Positions 25,022-35,400 of a DNA stretch of 64,000 nucleotides are shown in pieces. The notes below the pieces were generated by a model. That model did not search any database. It worked only from the letters and a program-made list of their open reading frames with translations, and was not told where the DNA came from. The stretch covers positions 3,901,550 through 3,965,549 of the forward strand of contig NZ_VJOK01000001.1 of NCBI RefSeq assembly GCF_013302895.1, given 5' to 3'. Position numbers and translations under genes: made by a program. Positions within the stretch are counted from its first letter, which is position 1, and each line of letters opens with the position of its first letter. The DNA comes from Streptomyces albus subsp. chlorinus (GTDB lineage: Bacteria; Actinomycetota; Actinomycetes; Streptomycetales; Streptomycetaceae).

Positions 25022-25050
25022 TTGAACGCATGCGTTCAGGTATGTAGGTC
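25022..25050 (+). promoter_or_regulatory. Promoter with overlapping 16-bp palindromic operator
   Basis: TGAACGCATGCGTTCA (25023-25038) is a perfect palindrome. It overlaps a -35-like TTGAAC (25022-25027) and the spacer before TAGGTC (25045-25050, 17-bp spacing). This is the layout of a repressor-controlled promoter, and the half-site GAACG resembles TetR-type operators. No candidate regulator gene is in the window. Confidence 0.5.
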
Positions 25051-25241
25051 CCCCCTCGGCCTTCACGGATCTCCACCGGACAACGGTGCGGGTGATCCGG
25101 GACCTGGGAACCGGCCGGCCGGTACGCGGACTTCCGCGCACTGCGGCTTCGCGGCCTTCGACAACGGCGCCCACCCCGCGCCCACCGTCCCGCCCGCCGT
25201 ACGAGCGCGTACTCGGGCCGCGCCCGGAAGACGTGGAAAAC

Positions 25242-25286
25242 GCGAACCACGCGAACCACGCGAACCACGCGAGGCACGTGAGGCAC
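25242..25286 (+). repeat. 9-bp tandem repeat in a leader region
   Basis: GCGAACCAC occurs three times in a row (25242-25268), followed by GCGAGGCAC and GTGAGGCAC. This gives five units of 9 bp, with a decayed sixth. Confidence 0.85.
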
Positions 25287-25366
25287 GCGAGAAATACGGC
25301 CCCGGGCGAGAACCGGTACTCAGCAACCAGCATCCAACCCAAGTAGTCACCGGGGAGGGCCACCGC

Positions 25367-25420
25367 ATGGAGGACGAGCAGCCCGCAGCCGTCACGAGGA
25401 AAGGGTGTGCTGAGGAATGA
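25367..25420 (+). CDS. 17-codon leader peptide coupled to the repeat-bearing WXG gene
   Basis: ATG 25367 has GGAGG 9 nt upstream and encodes MEDEQPAAVTRKGCAEE. Its TGA overlaps the next ATG by 4 nt (ATGA, 25417-25420). This is the same arrangement as before the lectin gene and suggests that translation of the main gene depends on the leader frame. Confidence 0.45.
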   Translation: MEDEQPAAVTRKGCAEE

Positions 25421-26973
25421 GCGACGACGGCAGCAACACGGCGGGTGGCGGCGGCATAGCGCCGCCGCCGATGCCGGGTCTGGGCCCGCCCGCCGGCAGC
25501 ACGGACGGCAGCGCTCCCCCGGTGCCCGAAGAGTGGCAGCGGCAGGCGAACGCCGACCAGATCGGCGACTACGCCCGGACGCCCTACCCCTCCCCTCCCC
25601 CGACAGAGCAGTCCACTGACACGGGCACCGGCGGAGGGGCGCCGCCCGCGGGGACGGAGGGCGGCACCGGCGGCGAGGGCAGCGCGCCGTCGGACTACTC
25701 ACTGGCGCAGTTCCATGTGGACCTCCAGGCGCTGTCCGACGCCACGACCGAGGTGGGGCACGTCTCCACCGAGATCGCGGGCTACATGCGCACCATCGCC
25801 ACTCTCGCCACCCAGCTCCACGACCACTGGGACGGCCCGGCCTACCTCTCCTTCGACTCGGTCCAGCAGTGGTTCCAGCGCACCGAGAAGCAGCTGCACG
25901 ACCTTCTGGACGAGATCGTCCGCAGGATGAAGATCTCCTACGACAACTTCCACCAGGCCGAACTGGTGAACCTCGCCAACCTCCAGGGCTCCCAGCAACA
26001 ACTCGCGGGTACCCCCCAGCCGCCGCGGCCGCGTGAGGTGTATGTGCTGGAACACGCGGGAGCTGACGGCGCGTCCGCGGGTGGTGGTGCGGGGTCAGGC
26101 GGTGGTGAGCAGGGCGGTGGTGTGCCGTCGCTGCCGCGCAAGGAGTTGCTGGTCGAGCACGTCAACGCCGATGGCACGCCCGTGGGTGATGCGGGGCAGG
26201 GTGGTGGCGATCAGGGTGGTGCGGTGCCGTCGTTGCCGCGCGAGGAGTGGGTGGTCGAGCATGTGAATGCTGATGGCACGCCCGTGGGTGATGCGGGGCA
26301 GGGTGGTGGCGATCAGGGTGGTGCGGTGCCGTCGCTGCCGCGCAAGGAGTGGGTGGTCGAGCACGTCAATGCTGATGGCACGCCTGTGGGCGGGGCGGGG
26401 TCAGGCGGTGGGGATCAGGGTGCTGCGGCGTCGGTGGCTGGGGGTGCGCACGAGGAGGGGCCGCGGGTTTTGCTTCCGGCTCCGGAGGGTGTGACGGGCC
26501 CGTTCAAGCCGGAGACCGTGCCGCTGGATGAGTATCTGAGTGGTGCTGGTGCGGCTGGTGGTGATGCTTCGGCCGGTGCTGGTGGCGATGGTTCGGGGGG
26601 TGCTGTTGCTGGTGGTGCGGTGCCGTCGTTGCCGCGTCAGGAGTGGGTGGTCGAGCACGTCAATGCTGATGGCACGCCTGTGGGCGGGGCGGGGTCAGGC
26701 GGTGGGGATCAGGGTGCTGCGGCGTCGGTGGCTGGGGGTGCGCACGAGGAGGGGCCGCGGGTTTTGCTTCCGGCTCCGGAGGGTGTGACGGGCCCGTTCA
26801 AGCCGGAGACCGTGCCGCTGGATGAGTATCTGAGTGGTGCTGGTGCGGCTGGTGGTGATGCTGGTGGGGCGGTGCCGTCGTTGCCGCGTCAGGAGTGGGT
26901 GGTCGAGCACGTCAACGCCGACGGCACGCCCGTGGCGGGGCCGCCCCCCGGCGGTAACGGTGGGCAGGGCTGA
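25417..26973 (+). CDS. WXG-like type VII substrate with C-terminal tandem repeats
   Basis: This is a 518-residue protein. The first 90 residues are Gly/Pro-rich. Residues about 95-195 form a helical hairpin with the turn W138-D-G (HDHWDGPAY), as in WXG100 proteins. The rest is repeats: the element VPSLPRxEWVVEHVNADGTPV occurs five times, the first copy degenerate, joined by Gly-rich linkers. A larger block containing GPRVLLPAPEGV and FKPETVPLDEYLSG occurs twice. It has no Sec signal, so export by the neighbouring ESX-like system is likely. It could be a surface or spacer protein. It begins in a 4-nt overlap with a leader peptide. Function is unknown. Confidence 0.8.
   Translation: MSDDGSNTAGGGGIAPPPMPGLGPPAGSTDGSAPPVPEEWQRQANADQIGDYARTPYPSPPPTEQSTDTGTGGGAPPAGTEGGTGGEGSAPSDYSLAQFHVDLQALSDATTEVGHVSTEIAGYMRTIATLATQLHDHWDGPAYLSFDSVQQWFQRTEKQLHDLLDEIVRRMKISYDNFHQAELVNLANLQGSQQQLAGTPQPPRPREVYVLEHAGADGASAGGGAGSGGGEQGGGVPSLPRKELLVEHVNADGTPVGDAGQGGGDQGGAVPSLPREEWVVEHVNADGTPVGDAGQGGGDQGGAVPSLPRKEWVVEHVNADGTPVGGAGSGGGDQGAAASVAGGAHEEGPRVLLPAPEGVTGPFKPETVPLDEYLSGAGAAGGDASAGAGGDGSGGAVAGGAVPSLPRQEWVVEHVNADGTPVGGAGSGGGDQGAAASVAGGAHEEGPRVLLPAPEGVTGPFKPETVPLDEYLSGAGAAGGDAGGAVPSLPRQEWVVEHVNADGTPVAGPPPGGNGGQG
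26347..26862 (+). repeat. Recent in-frame duplication, 294-bp period
   Basis: Positions 26347-26568 and 26641-26862 read as identical over 222 bases, 294 bases apart. A second, shorter period of 102 bases (34 residues) covers about 26170-26380. Identity at third codon positions shows the duplication is young or homogenised. Confidence 0.85.
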
Positions 26974-27056
26974 TGAGCGTCCGAAGAACGGTGGACGTCC
27001 GCACCGCGGCCTGCCGCCGCGGTGGCCGAGGCCCGGTGCCGGAGCCGGACATACGA

Positions 27057-27087
27057 GGAGCCGGGCACCCTCGTGGTGCCCGGCTCC
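27057..27087. terminator. Bidirectional terminator between convergent genes
   Basis: A 13-bp stem is formed by GGAGCCGGGCACC (27057-27069) and GGTGCCCGGCTCC (27075-27087), with loop CTCGT. It serves the plus-strand repeat gene and the minus-strand gene ending at 27102. Confidence 0.8.
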
Positions 27088-27101
27088 GTCCCGGCGCGGT
27101 G

Positions 27102-27743
27102 TCAGCCTCCGGGCGGCGGGGGGAACCGGGAATCCCGGTCGGCCTGGCTGTACATCTGCCCGGCTATGTTGATCATGGCGATGTACTCGCCGGTGGCTGC
27201 CAAAACGCTGCCGACCTGCGCCAGGGCCTTCTCCATCATCGGCACCATGGTGGCGCCGAACTCGTCACCGTTGAAGTCGGCCGGCTCGTCGTGATGCTGG
27301 GTCGTGTCGCCGCTGGCGTTCAGGCCGATGCCGCTGGCACCCGGGCCTCCGGTGTCGTATATGTGCCGCAAGCCCTGGCCGAAGACGTGGTCCTTCTCCG
27401 CGAGGAACTTCGTGCGCAGCTCCTCGTAGCCGTCCACGGCGGTGCGGGTGCTGTTGAGCATGCTCTGCTCGGCTTCCCGGACCTCGCCGGCCTTGAAGGT
27501 GAAGTTCGTGTCCGGCGAGAACGTCGGCTTCTCTCCGCCGCCGCCCGACTGTTCCTCCAGCGGGGGCTTGTCGTTGAAGGACGGCAGCTTGTCCCAGGCG
27601 GTGTCGAGGGCCGGGATTTCACCGCTGAAGTCCTTGCCCTTGTCGGGATTGGCCTCCGCCTGTTCGTCCGAGTTCTTGGAGTCGTCGTCGGGCGGGGGCT
27701 GGAGCGGATGCGAGTCGTACTGAGAGTTGATCGGGTCGGTCAT
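27102..27743 (-). CDS. Helical protein of the type VII locus, unknown function
   Basis: This 213-residue acidic protein has a disordered N-terminal third (MTDPINSQYD, PPPDDDSKN) followed by two long amphipathic helices. One is around EVREAEQSMLNSTRTAVDGYEELRT region residues, the other is the MEKALAQVGSVLAATGEYIAMINIAG segment in two parts. This resembles the helical hairpin of WXG/ESX-type substrates, but no W-x-G turn is present. The start is set at ATG 27743: a promoter-like element at 27824-27853 excludes the longer GTG start at 27824. It lies opposite to the flanking WXG genes and is probably separately regulated. Confidence 0.65.
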   Translation of the reverse strand: MTDPINSQYDSHPLQPPPDDDSKNSDEQAEANPDKGKDFSGEIPALDTAWDKLPSFNDKPPLEEQSGGGGEKPTFSPDTNFTFKAGEVREAEQSMLNSTRTAVDGYEELRTKFLAEKDHVFGQGLRHIYDTGGPGASGIGLNASGDTTQHHDEPADFNGDEFGATMVPMMEKALAQVGSVLAATGEYIAMINIAGQMYSQADRDSRFPPPPGG

Positions 27744-27823
27744 CGTCTGCCGTCTCTCTTCGGGAGGGCCGATCTGGTGCTGCGGTCGCCCGGGAGGCCG
27801 AGGGCCTGCGTCCGGGCTGCCCA

Positions 27824-27853
27824 CGTTTACCAGACATCAGTCGGAAATGTCAG
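27824..27853 (-). promoter_or_regulatory. Candidate promoter of the minus-strand helical gene
   Basis: Read on the minus strand, CTGACA (27848-27853) and TAAACG (27824-27829) are separated by 18 bases. An inverted repeat CGCAC-TTTAT-GTGCG lies just upstream at 27862-27876 in the divergent gap and could be an operator. Confidence 0.35.
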
Positions 27854-28033
27854 TGGTTCGCCGCACTTTATGTGCGTACAAAGACGGAAATACCCCGCGC
27901 CTGTGCGGCGTTGCGGTGGTTCCGGAGGCGGTCCCCGGACGGGTTGTGCGCCCGGGGCAGCGGGACGGGGACCGGGCGGGACCGTGAAGGACGCGGTCCA
28001 TGCGAAGGGTCCGATACGGAAGGGAGAGGCAGC

Positions 28034-28648
28034 ATGAGCGAGGGCGACGGGACGGACCCCGGACAGGTGATGCTGGCCGCCGGGCTCGCGTACAGGACCC
28101 GCATGGACTACGACTGGACCACCCTGCGGGCGCATCCGCAGGAGATGGACCTGCTGGCCACCAAGTTGGGGTGGCTGGCGGACCAGGTGGCCGGCCGTAT
28201 CCACCACATCAACGAGATTCTCAACGGCCTTCACCTCCAGTGGCAGGGCGAGTCCGCGGAGGAGCAGAAGGACATCAGCGACAGGTGGCTGCGCGTCTTC
28301 AGCGCGCTCTTCGGGACCAAGGACCACCCGGAGACGGGGGTGTTGAACGCGCTCGTCGGGGGGGTGCAGAAGGCGGCCGGCAACTTCGGGCAGGCCGACG
28401 ACCACGCCTGGAAGATGTTCAACGACTACCACATGGCGCTGACGGCACCCCCGATGGACCAGATCATCGCCGGAACGGCCATGATGACGTCCGCCGACCC
28501 GGAGGCCACGTACCAGTCCGTGCTGGATCAGCTGCACAAGCCGCCGGAGGACCAGATGAACACCGACCGCACCGCGGTCACCGCCGACTACCCAGGTGAC
28601 GACGGGACAGCTCTGCAACAGACCAAGCACCGCGACCAGGACGGGTGA
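28034..28648 (+). CDS. WXG100-type protein upstream of the giant gene
   Basis: This 204-residue protein has a WXG100-like hairpin: the first helix is around residues 36-66, the turn is W70-Q-G72 (HLQWQGESAEE), and the second helix is around residues 73-95. An extended C-terminal half contains a further helical segment. GGGAGAGG precedes ATG 28034. It is the nearest full-size gene upstream of the giant protein, and such neighbours often act as dedicated partners or chaperones of large T7SS toxins; that role is inference. Its stop overlaps a small coupled frame (GTGA). Confidence 0.85.
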   Translation: MSEGDGTDPGQVMLAAGLAYRTRMDYDWTTLRAHPQEMDLLATKLGWLADQVAGRIHHINEILNGLHLQWQGESAEEQKDISDRWLRVFSALFGTKDHPETGVLNALVGGVQKAAGNFGQADDHAWKMFNDYHMALTAPPMDQIIAGTAMMTSADPEATYQSVLDQLHKPPEDQMNTDRTAVTADYPGDDGTALQQTKHRDQDG

Positions 28649-28827
28649 GGTCCGCGCACGAGTGGGCCGAGCGCCCGGGGGCCGTGCCGTCGCAGGCACC
28701 GTACGGCTCCGGCTCCCGCCCCACGCGTCCGCACCACCCGCACCCGCACCAGCCGCACCCGCCGCCGTACCAGGGCAGCCGCACCACCCGCACCGTCAGC
28801 CACCCCCCGCAGCAGCTAGACAGCTAG
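28645..28827 (+). CDS. Small His/Pro-rich protein coupled to the WXG gene
   Basis: This is a 60-codon frame starting GTG inside the WXG gene stop (GTGA, 28645-28648). The peptide is very rich in His and Pro (for example PHHPHPHQPHPPPYQG) and has no known domain. High G/C at third positions makes coding plausible. It could bind metal or act as a coupling frame. Confidence is limited because low-complexity GC-rich DNA gives open frames easily. Confidence 0.4.
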   Translation: MRSAHEWAERPGAVPSQAPYGSGSRPTRPHHPHPHQPHPPPYQGSRTTRTVSHPPQQLDS

Positions 28828-28839
28828 GCAGCACACCCC

Positions 28840-28965
28840 ATGAGTCGAAGCCCGAACCACCGCCTGATCCGCAGCGTCCCGCCGGTCACGCCTGGGCGGA
28901 CGTCGTTCGCGCGTTTCGGAACCGTTCACCAGGCGGCGGTCGCCGTCGCACAGCAGGACGTCTGA
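28840..28965 (+). CDS. Possible small basic protein before the giant gene
   Basis: A 41-codon frame MSRSPNHRLIRS... ends 13 bp before the giant gene start. It has no clear ribosome-binding site and no recognised domain. It is included because it fills the gap in the same direction; it may be chance. Confidence 0.25.
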   Translation: MSRSPNHRLIRSVPPVTPGRTSFARFGTVHQAAVAVAQQDV

Positions 28966-28978
28966 GAGGAGCCGGGCG

Positions 28979-29404
28979 GTGAAGAGCTGGCGCGATGAGC
29001 TGCAGGGCCTGGACATCGACAAGATCTGGGAGATGGGCAACGCCTGGATCAGGCTCGGCGACATGCTCTACGAGCAGAAGTACGACCTCGACAACCGGGT
29101 GTTGTTCTTCGACGAGAAGTGGCAGAGCAAGGCCGCGCGGACGATGCAGGAGTGCTGGACCGACGGCCTGAGCGATCGGTGGACCAAGTCCATCGACGCC
29201 GTCTGGAAGATCGGCCAGGCGATCAACCAATACGCCGACAAGATCAAGGAGTTGGCCGAGGAGAAGGCGAAGGCGGAGAACGCCAGCGTCTGGATGCAGA
29301 TCTTCGGCACGATTCTCGGCCTCGCGACGTTCGGCGTGGGCTCGTTCCTCGGCGCGGCGATATCGCTGTCCGCGAGGCTCGCGTCCATGCTGGCGAACGT
29401 CGGC
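28979..29404 (+). other. N-terminal WXG-like and hydrophobic domain of the giant protein
   Basis: Residues 1-100 form two amphipathic helices around W48-Q-S (FFDEKWQSKAART), followed by a charged coiled segment KIKELAEEKAKAEN. Residues 102-141 are hydrophobic (IFGTILGLATFGVGSFLGAA). WXG/LXG-type N-termini with such hydrophobic stretches are known export modules of type VII polymorphic toxins. Confidence 0.7.
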
Positions 29405-32400
29405 AGGACGCTGTCGCAGGTGCTCAACAGCTTCACCCGCAGCGCGATGGAACTCCTCGGTGGCGCGGGCCTCGGCGCGGCGCTGACGGCCGGTATCGAC
29501 CGTGCCGCGGGCGAGGCCGGAGCCGCGATGGCGGGGACGGATTATCACTCCGACCCGAGGATGGAGGGCGCCAACATCGGCATCGGCGCCCTCATGGGGC
29601 TCGCCCCCGGGGTCGCCGGGCTGGGGCGAGGGGGCGGCCGAGGGGGCGCGTTGGGCGTCCAGGACGCCGTGCGGAGCGCCGTCCAGAACTGGTGGAGGTC
29701 GACGGGTGGCGGCAGGGGCTCCGCGACGTCCGCCTGGAACACCGCCTTCGGTGACCACACGACGGTAGCGCCCAAGTGGCAGAGCGGCGAGGGCGGGCGC
29801 GCGTCCACCAACACCAACTTCAACGACGGGAACCTGAACGTCGGCGGGCTCCGCACGTCCCCGACGTGGAAGACCCCCACCGGCGGCACCGCGGGCACGG
29901 GCGGCGACCGCGCCGGGGCGTCCGTCTTCTCCCCGGGCGGTACCCCTCCTCCGCCGCGCGGCACCGTCGGCGGCGGCGATCACGGCATGCCCGGTGCGCC
30001 GGGCGCCCCCGGTGTCAACGGGGGCGCGGGTTCGCGGGGCGGCGTGGTCGTCGAGCCGCAGGGCACGCCTCCCGAGGGGCCGGGCGGCACACCGGCGACG
30101 ACTCCTGACGGCCCGCCCACGCCCGGGACCTCGCACGGATCGGAGGGGATGCCGCCCGGCGGCGCACCGCCCCTCCCGCATCCGGGCGTGCCGCAGGGCC
30201 CGGTGGCGGCCGAAGGGCGGGGCGGCACCGTCGCGCCCCCGCAGGGTCCGCCGCGCCGGGAGGGCGGCCCCGGGGGCTCCGTCGGCACGGACGGGCGGAC
30301 ACCCCCTCCGGACGGCACCGCGCAACCCCCTGTCCCGGAGGGCACCTCACCCGCCGGTACCGAGCACCAGTCGTCCGGTTCGCCGTCCTCCGACGCGGGG
30401 CGCTCGGCGCCGCCGCAGGACCAGGTGGGAACGTCCGGTCCGGGCGGGACCGCGTCCGGTGGCGACCCGCTGGTCCCCGTCGGGCCCGGTGGACGTGGGA
30501 CGCCGCCGTCCGGCAACGAACACGTCGGCGCCCCGCCGCCCGCCCAGCAGCGCGGCAACTCCGGTGCGGAGGACGGCGGCAACAATGCCGCACCTCCGGG
30601 GGGCGGCGACCGGCAGTTCCAGCGGGGTGACGACCTGGCGGTGCCGCCGTCGCAGTCGCAGCGTGGTGGTGACCTGGCGGCCCCGCCGCAGGGTGACCGT
30701 GGTGGGGAGAGCAGCGCGTCGTCCCAGACCCTGCCGCCCAGGGACGCGGAGCAGCAGGGCATCTCACCGCAGGACCCCACGAACGCGCCGCCGGAGGGTG
30801 GTTCGTCCGGCCGCGTGCAGGAGGCGGACCACGGTGCGGACACCGTCGCGCGGCCCGGAAACGAGAGCGGGGCGGGCGCGCCCGAGGTGCAGGTCCGGCA
30901 GCCCGCGGAGACCGGGCAGCCCGGTGCCCAGGGCCCGGATCAGCACGTGGTTCCCGGCGGCAGGGTGGAAGGCCCCACCCCGCCGGCGGCGACGGGTGGT
31001 GGCGAAGCGGCGCTGGTGCCCCCCGTACCGAGGGCCGGCACAGGTGCGGCGGCTCCGCACGAGCAGGCTCCGCCGCCGGCGAGGACGACGCCGCCCGGGG
31101 ACCGCGCCGGCGAGTACCGGCCCGACGGCACCACGAACAACCGACCCGTGCAGGAGCAGACGGGGACGCGCCAGCACGAGGACGGCACCGGCGGCACCGG
31201 CGGCACCGCCGTCACCGACGGCACCTCGACGCGCACGTCCGACGCCTCGGGGGAGAACTCTGCCCGCCCACAGGGCCAGGAGCGTGAGGCGGGTCCGGAC
31301 CACCTCCAGGGTCAGGGTCAGCGGGGCGGCGAGGAGTCCGCGTGGGCGGCCGGTCAGCGGGCCGACGGCACGCGCGGCGACGGCACGCGGGGCGACACGG
31401 CGCGGGGCGAGACCGCGCGGGCCGGGGACGGTCCGGCGTCGCGGGGTCCGCAGCAGCAGCGGGCCGGCGAGTCCGGTCCGCCCGCGACGAACAAGACGCC
31501 TGCCACGGGAGGTTCGGCGCCCGGTCGGCCGGCGTCCGGCCCGGCGGAGCGGGACGGAGTGCGGGACGGGGCCCGGAACGGCACCGGTGGCGAGGGGCGT
31601 GCGCAGGCCCCGGGCGACGAGACGGCGCCCGTGGCCGAGGGGCAGGCACCGGCCCGGCCCGGCTCGGCGGCGGGGCCGGAGAGCGAGACCGCGGTGCCGG
31701 ACGGCGGGTCGTCCGGTCCGGTGGCGCGCGAGGGTGACGCGGGCCGGGTGGGGATGTCCGGACAGCGCGACGAGTCGCCGGGCGCCCACGGCGCACCCGT
31801 CGGCAGGCAGCCGGTGTCCGGGGAGTCGGCCCACGAGGGGCCGGGGAGCGGACAGCCCGGCAGCGGTACGCACGAGGGCGACGGCCGGATCGCGGTCACC
31901 CCGGAGCGCACCGGCGGCGAGCGCACCGGCGGCGAGCACCACGGCTCCCTGGCGGCGCACCCCGACACGGACGGCGCGGTCGGACACCCGGCCGGCCAGG
32001 GCGAGCGCCCGGCGGGACGGAGCGGGCAGGACGCGGTCGCGTGGAACGAGGACGGCTTCAACCCGAACGAGGGGCACTCCTCGTACACCCTTGAGCTGGG
32101 CGACCCGGGCCGGCTTGCGGACATGCAGGTCAGGACCGAGAGCCTGAACAGCGAGTTCGCCACCAACAAGCTCCCTTGGGCCGAGCAGCGGACCCAGGTG
32201 CAGCGGAAGGCGGACGCCGCGTTGGAGGCCGCCTACCGGGACCACCGGGACCACCCGGAGCGGGGCTTCCCGGAGCGGGAGCCGGTGGTGGCCCTGGAAA
32301 CCCGGGCGGAGAACGCGGGGCTGGTCGGTGCCGATGTGCGACGGGCGGCGGACGCGTACCGGGAGGCGCTGAAGGAGTGGCGCTCGGGGCGCGGCCGTGG

Positions 32401-35400
32401 CGAGGTCTCCTCGGAGGGCCTGGTCTCCCTGCCGACCTTCCCGGAGACCTTGCGGGGCAAGCTGGACGTCGCGTTCGGCGACCGGGTGCCCGAGGTGGAC
32501 GTGGACCACGTGGCGTCGGCCATGATGAGGCAGGACGACGCGTACGGCCCCGTGGAGTGGGCGCGTGAGACGGGTGTGCCGGACCACATGGTGACCCCGG
32601 TCGCCGACGCCTACAAGATCGCCCAGTACGAGTTCTGGCGCGGCGAGGGCGCCGCAGAGCGCGGAGCCGGCCTGCGCGACTCGCCGTACGCGGCCCCCGA
32701 CGACCCGCATTTCGTCCAACTGTTCAACGAGAAACTGGAGTCGGCCCTCAGCCAGTTCCACCACACCGTCTCGCCCGCCGACATCGCGCACCACATGCTC
32801 AGCAGGGACTCGTGGCTGGCCCACCAGACGACGCGGCCGGTGCGGGAGGCCGTCAAGGGCAGCTTCGACGGCGCCTGGCAGCCGCTCTTCGACAAGTTGC
32901 AGAAGGGCGAGATCTCCCCGCTGCAGTTCCGCAGGGAGTTCGACAAGCTGGAGGACGGCCTGCCCGAGCTGTTCCAGAGGGAGGTCATGGCCCGGGCGGT
33001 CCGGGACGACGTGCTGAAGTGGTTCGACGACTTCCAGCACGGGCCGCGTCACGACCGCGCGTCCTCCGCCGCAGGCGACACCGCACCGGTCGGCGCGCCG
33101 TCGGACGCCCCCGTGGGCGGCAGCTCCTCAGCGAGGGCCGAGGAGTCCGAGGGCCGTAGTGGCCTGGAGTTGACGCGGAAGGAGCCTCAGGGCCGTAACG
33201 CCCTGGAGCTGTCGCGGGAGGAGCCTCAGGGCCGTAACGCCCTGGAGCTGTCGCGGGAGGAGCCTCAGGGCCGTAACGCCCTGGAGCTGTCGCGGGAGGA
33301 GCCTCAGGGCCGCAACGCCCTGGAGCTGTCGCGGGACGAGTTCGAGGGTGTGCAGGCCACCTCGCGGGGCGCGGGTGAGCCGGACGGTGTGGAGTCGGCC
33401 GCAGGCGGACGGACCGCGGGCGAGACGGTCGCGGACCGGCCGTCCGCGAACAAGCTGACGAAGCCGAGCACCGGCGACAAGGTCGCGGCGGCGGTGCGTG
33501 AGTTCGCCGACAAACGCATCGGCCGGCAGGAGTTCGCGCAGCGCGTCTCGGATCTGATGGGCGGGCGCCGGGACGGGCTGGAGTCGCACCCCGTGCCCCG
33601 GTCGGACGCCGTCGCCCAGGGGGACGTTCCGGCGAACCCCGTGCGCTTCGAGCCCTCCCGGGACAGCGTGACGCGGCTCCACGAGGAGGCACAGGAACTG
33701 GTGGGCCCCACGGCCAACCGGTTCCTCAACGGCCGGATCGACCGTGCGGAGTTCGAGCAGCAGGCCGCCGACCTGGTGGCCAAGCTCGGGGCGCATCCGC
33801 CGAAGACGCAGACGCTCGTGGAAGGCGGCCCGGCCGTCCCGGACGGCGCGACCCACACCGCACCGGTGCGGCAGCACGGCACCGGCGATTCCCCGGCCGC
33901 CGTGGCGTCCACCCGCCCGAGCGGTCCCGACGCGCCGTTCGACAGGCCCGAGTTCTCCTCGCCCGCGGCCGAGGGCCAGGCACGCGCCGAGCTCGGCGAC
34001 GCGATCGTCAAAGAGGTCCGCCGCCTCGCCGACGAGTACGGCATCGGCACGGGCCGGGGCGACATGGACGGATTCGTCGCCGCCGCAGGCGAACGCGTCG
34101 ACGCGCTGTTCAAGGGCCTGGACAGCCGGCTGGCCCTGGAGTGGGAGGCGGACGGCGCCTTCGGCCGGCTCAGCCGCGAGGTGGGCATCGGCGACACCAT
34201 CCCGCACGCCGAGCGGACCAAGCTGTACGACGAGTTCCGCGCCGACTACCGCGCCGCCACCGACAAGCTGCCGGCCAAGGACGGGCTGCCCGAGACCGAG
34301 GTGCGGGCCACGCCGCTCACGGAGTGGGCGGGCGACGGGCGCTGGTTCCCCAAGCTGCCGCAGGTGGAGGACACCTGGCGATCCCGGCTGACCTCCAAGG
34401 CGTTGGAGGAACAGCTCCGCCAGGAGAACAGGGCGGACCTGCCCGAGCACCTCCACCGGTGGTTGATCTCGGACCGTCAGGTCAGCCGCGAGAACCTGGC
34501 CGGCATCGACCGGAAGGCGCTGGTCGACGAGCACATGGCCGACGTCAAGGCCGCTGCCGACAAGGCCATGGGGGGCCGCAAGCCGGAGGAGATGTCCGCC
34601 CAGGACTGGTCGCGCTACAACGAGACCCTGGTCCAGGAGGATATCCGGCTGAACGCGTACATGCCCGGCCGCATCGACCGGCACGTCGGCGTCAACCAGA
34701 TGCGGGACCTGGCCGGGCAGCAGTTCGCCAAGCGGGTCGGTGACCCTGACACTCCGGAAGCTGTCCTGGTGCGGGACCAGTTCCTCAAGTCGACGACCGA
34801 CGCCTACAACGAGGTGATCGGTCTGCCCGGGGCTGAGCTGCGTGCGCTGACCGAGCGGGCCGAAGGGCTCCGCACCGAGGCGCACAACCTCCAGCGGGTG
34901 GTCGAGGACGCCCGCGCCGAGGCCGCGCGGTTCCGTACGAACATGGGGCTCTGGCAGAAGGTCGACGCCGCCCAGAAGCGGGCGGACGAGGCGCTCGCGC
35001 GTGCGGTGGACGCCGAGCGGGCGGCACACGACTTCAGCAAGAAGATCACCCCGGACGGCGTGTGGACGCGCGAGGAACTCCGGTCCCGCCAGGAGGAGTT
35101 CTTCAGGAACCACTTCGAGCCGAATGTGCGGTCCCTGCCCGACCGCCTCCGGTACGAGGAGCTGCAGAAGTCGGCGCTGGCCGAGGGCGGCCGGGCGTTC
35201 CACGACCTGACGACGAACCCGCGGTACGCCGATCGGGGCTCCGACGAGCTGGGTACGGCGCACGAGCTGGCGGACCGCAAGGGCGAGCTGTTCGGCCGGC
35301 CGGCGGTGAACCCGCTCACCGGACGCGCCGAGCGGCTGTGGGACGTCGACGAGTTGGCTTTCGACAAGCTGGCCGCCGAGTACCGCGAGCGGCACGCCCA

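Larger units (their letters stand above)
24319..25366. other. Long regulatory intergenic region before the repeat-bearing WXG gene
   Basis: No confident protein gene occurs in about 1 kb. It contains a good vegetative-type promoter (24718-24745), a promoter with an overlapping palindromic operator (25022-25050), a 9-bp tandem repeat (25242-25286) and a weak 50-codon frame at 24853-25005 with AGGAG upstream but poor codon bias. The region is visibly richer in A/T than coding sequence. It probably integrates control of the downstream gene. Confidence 0.5.
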
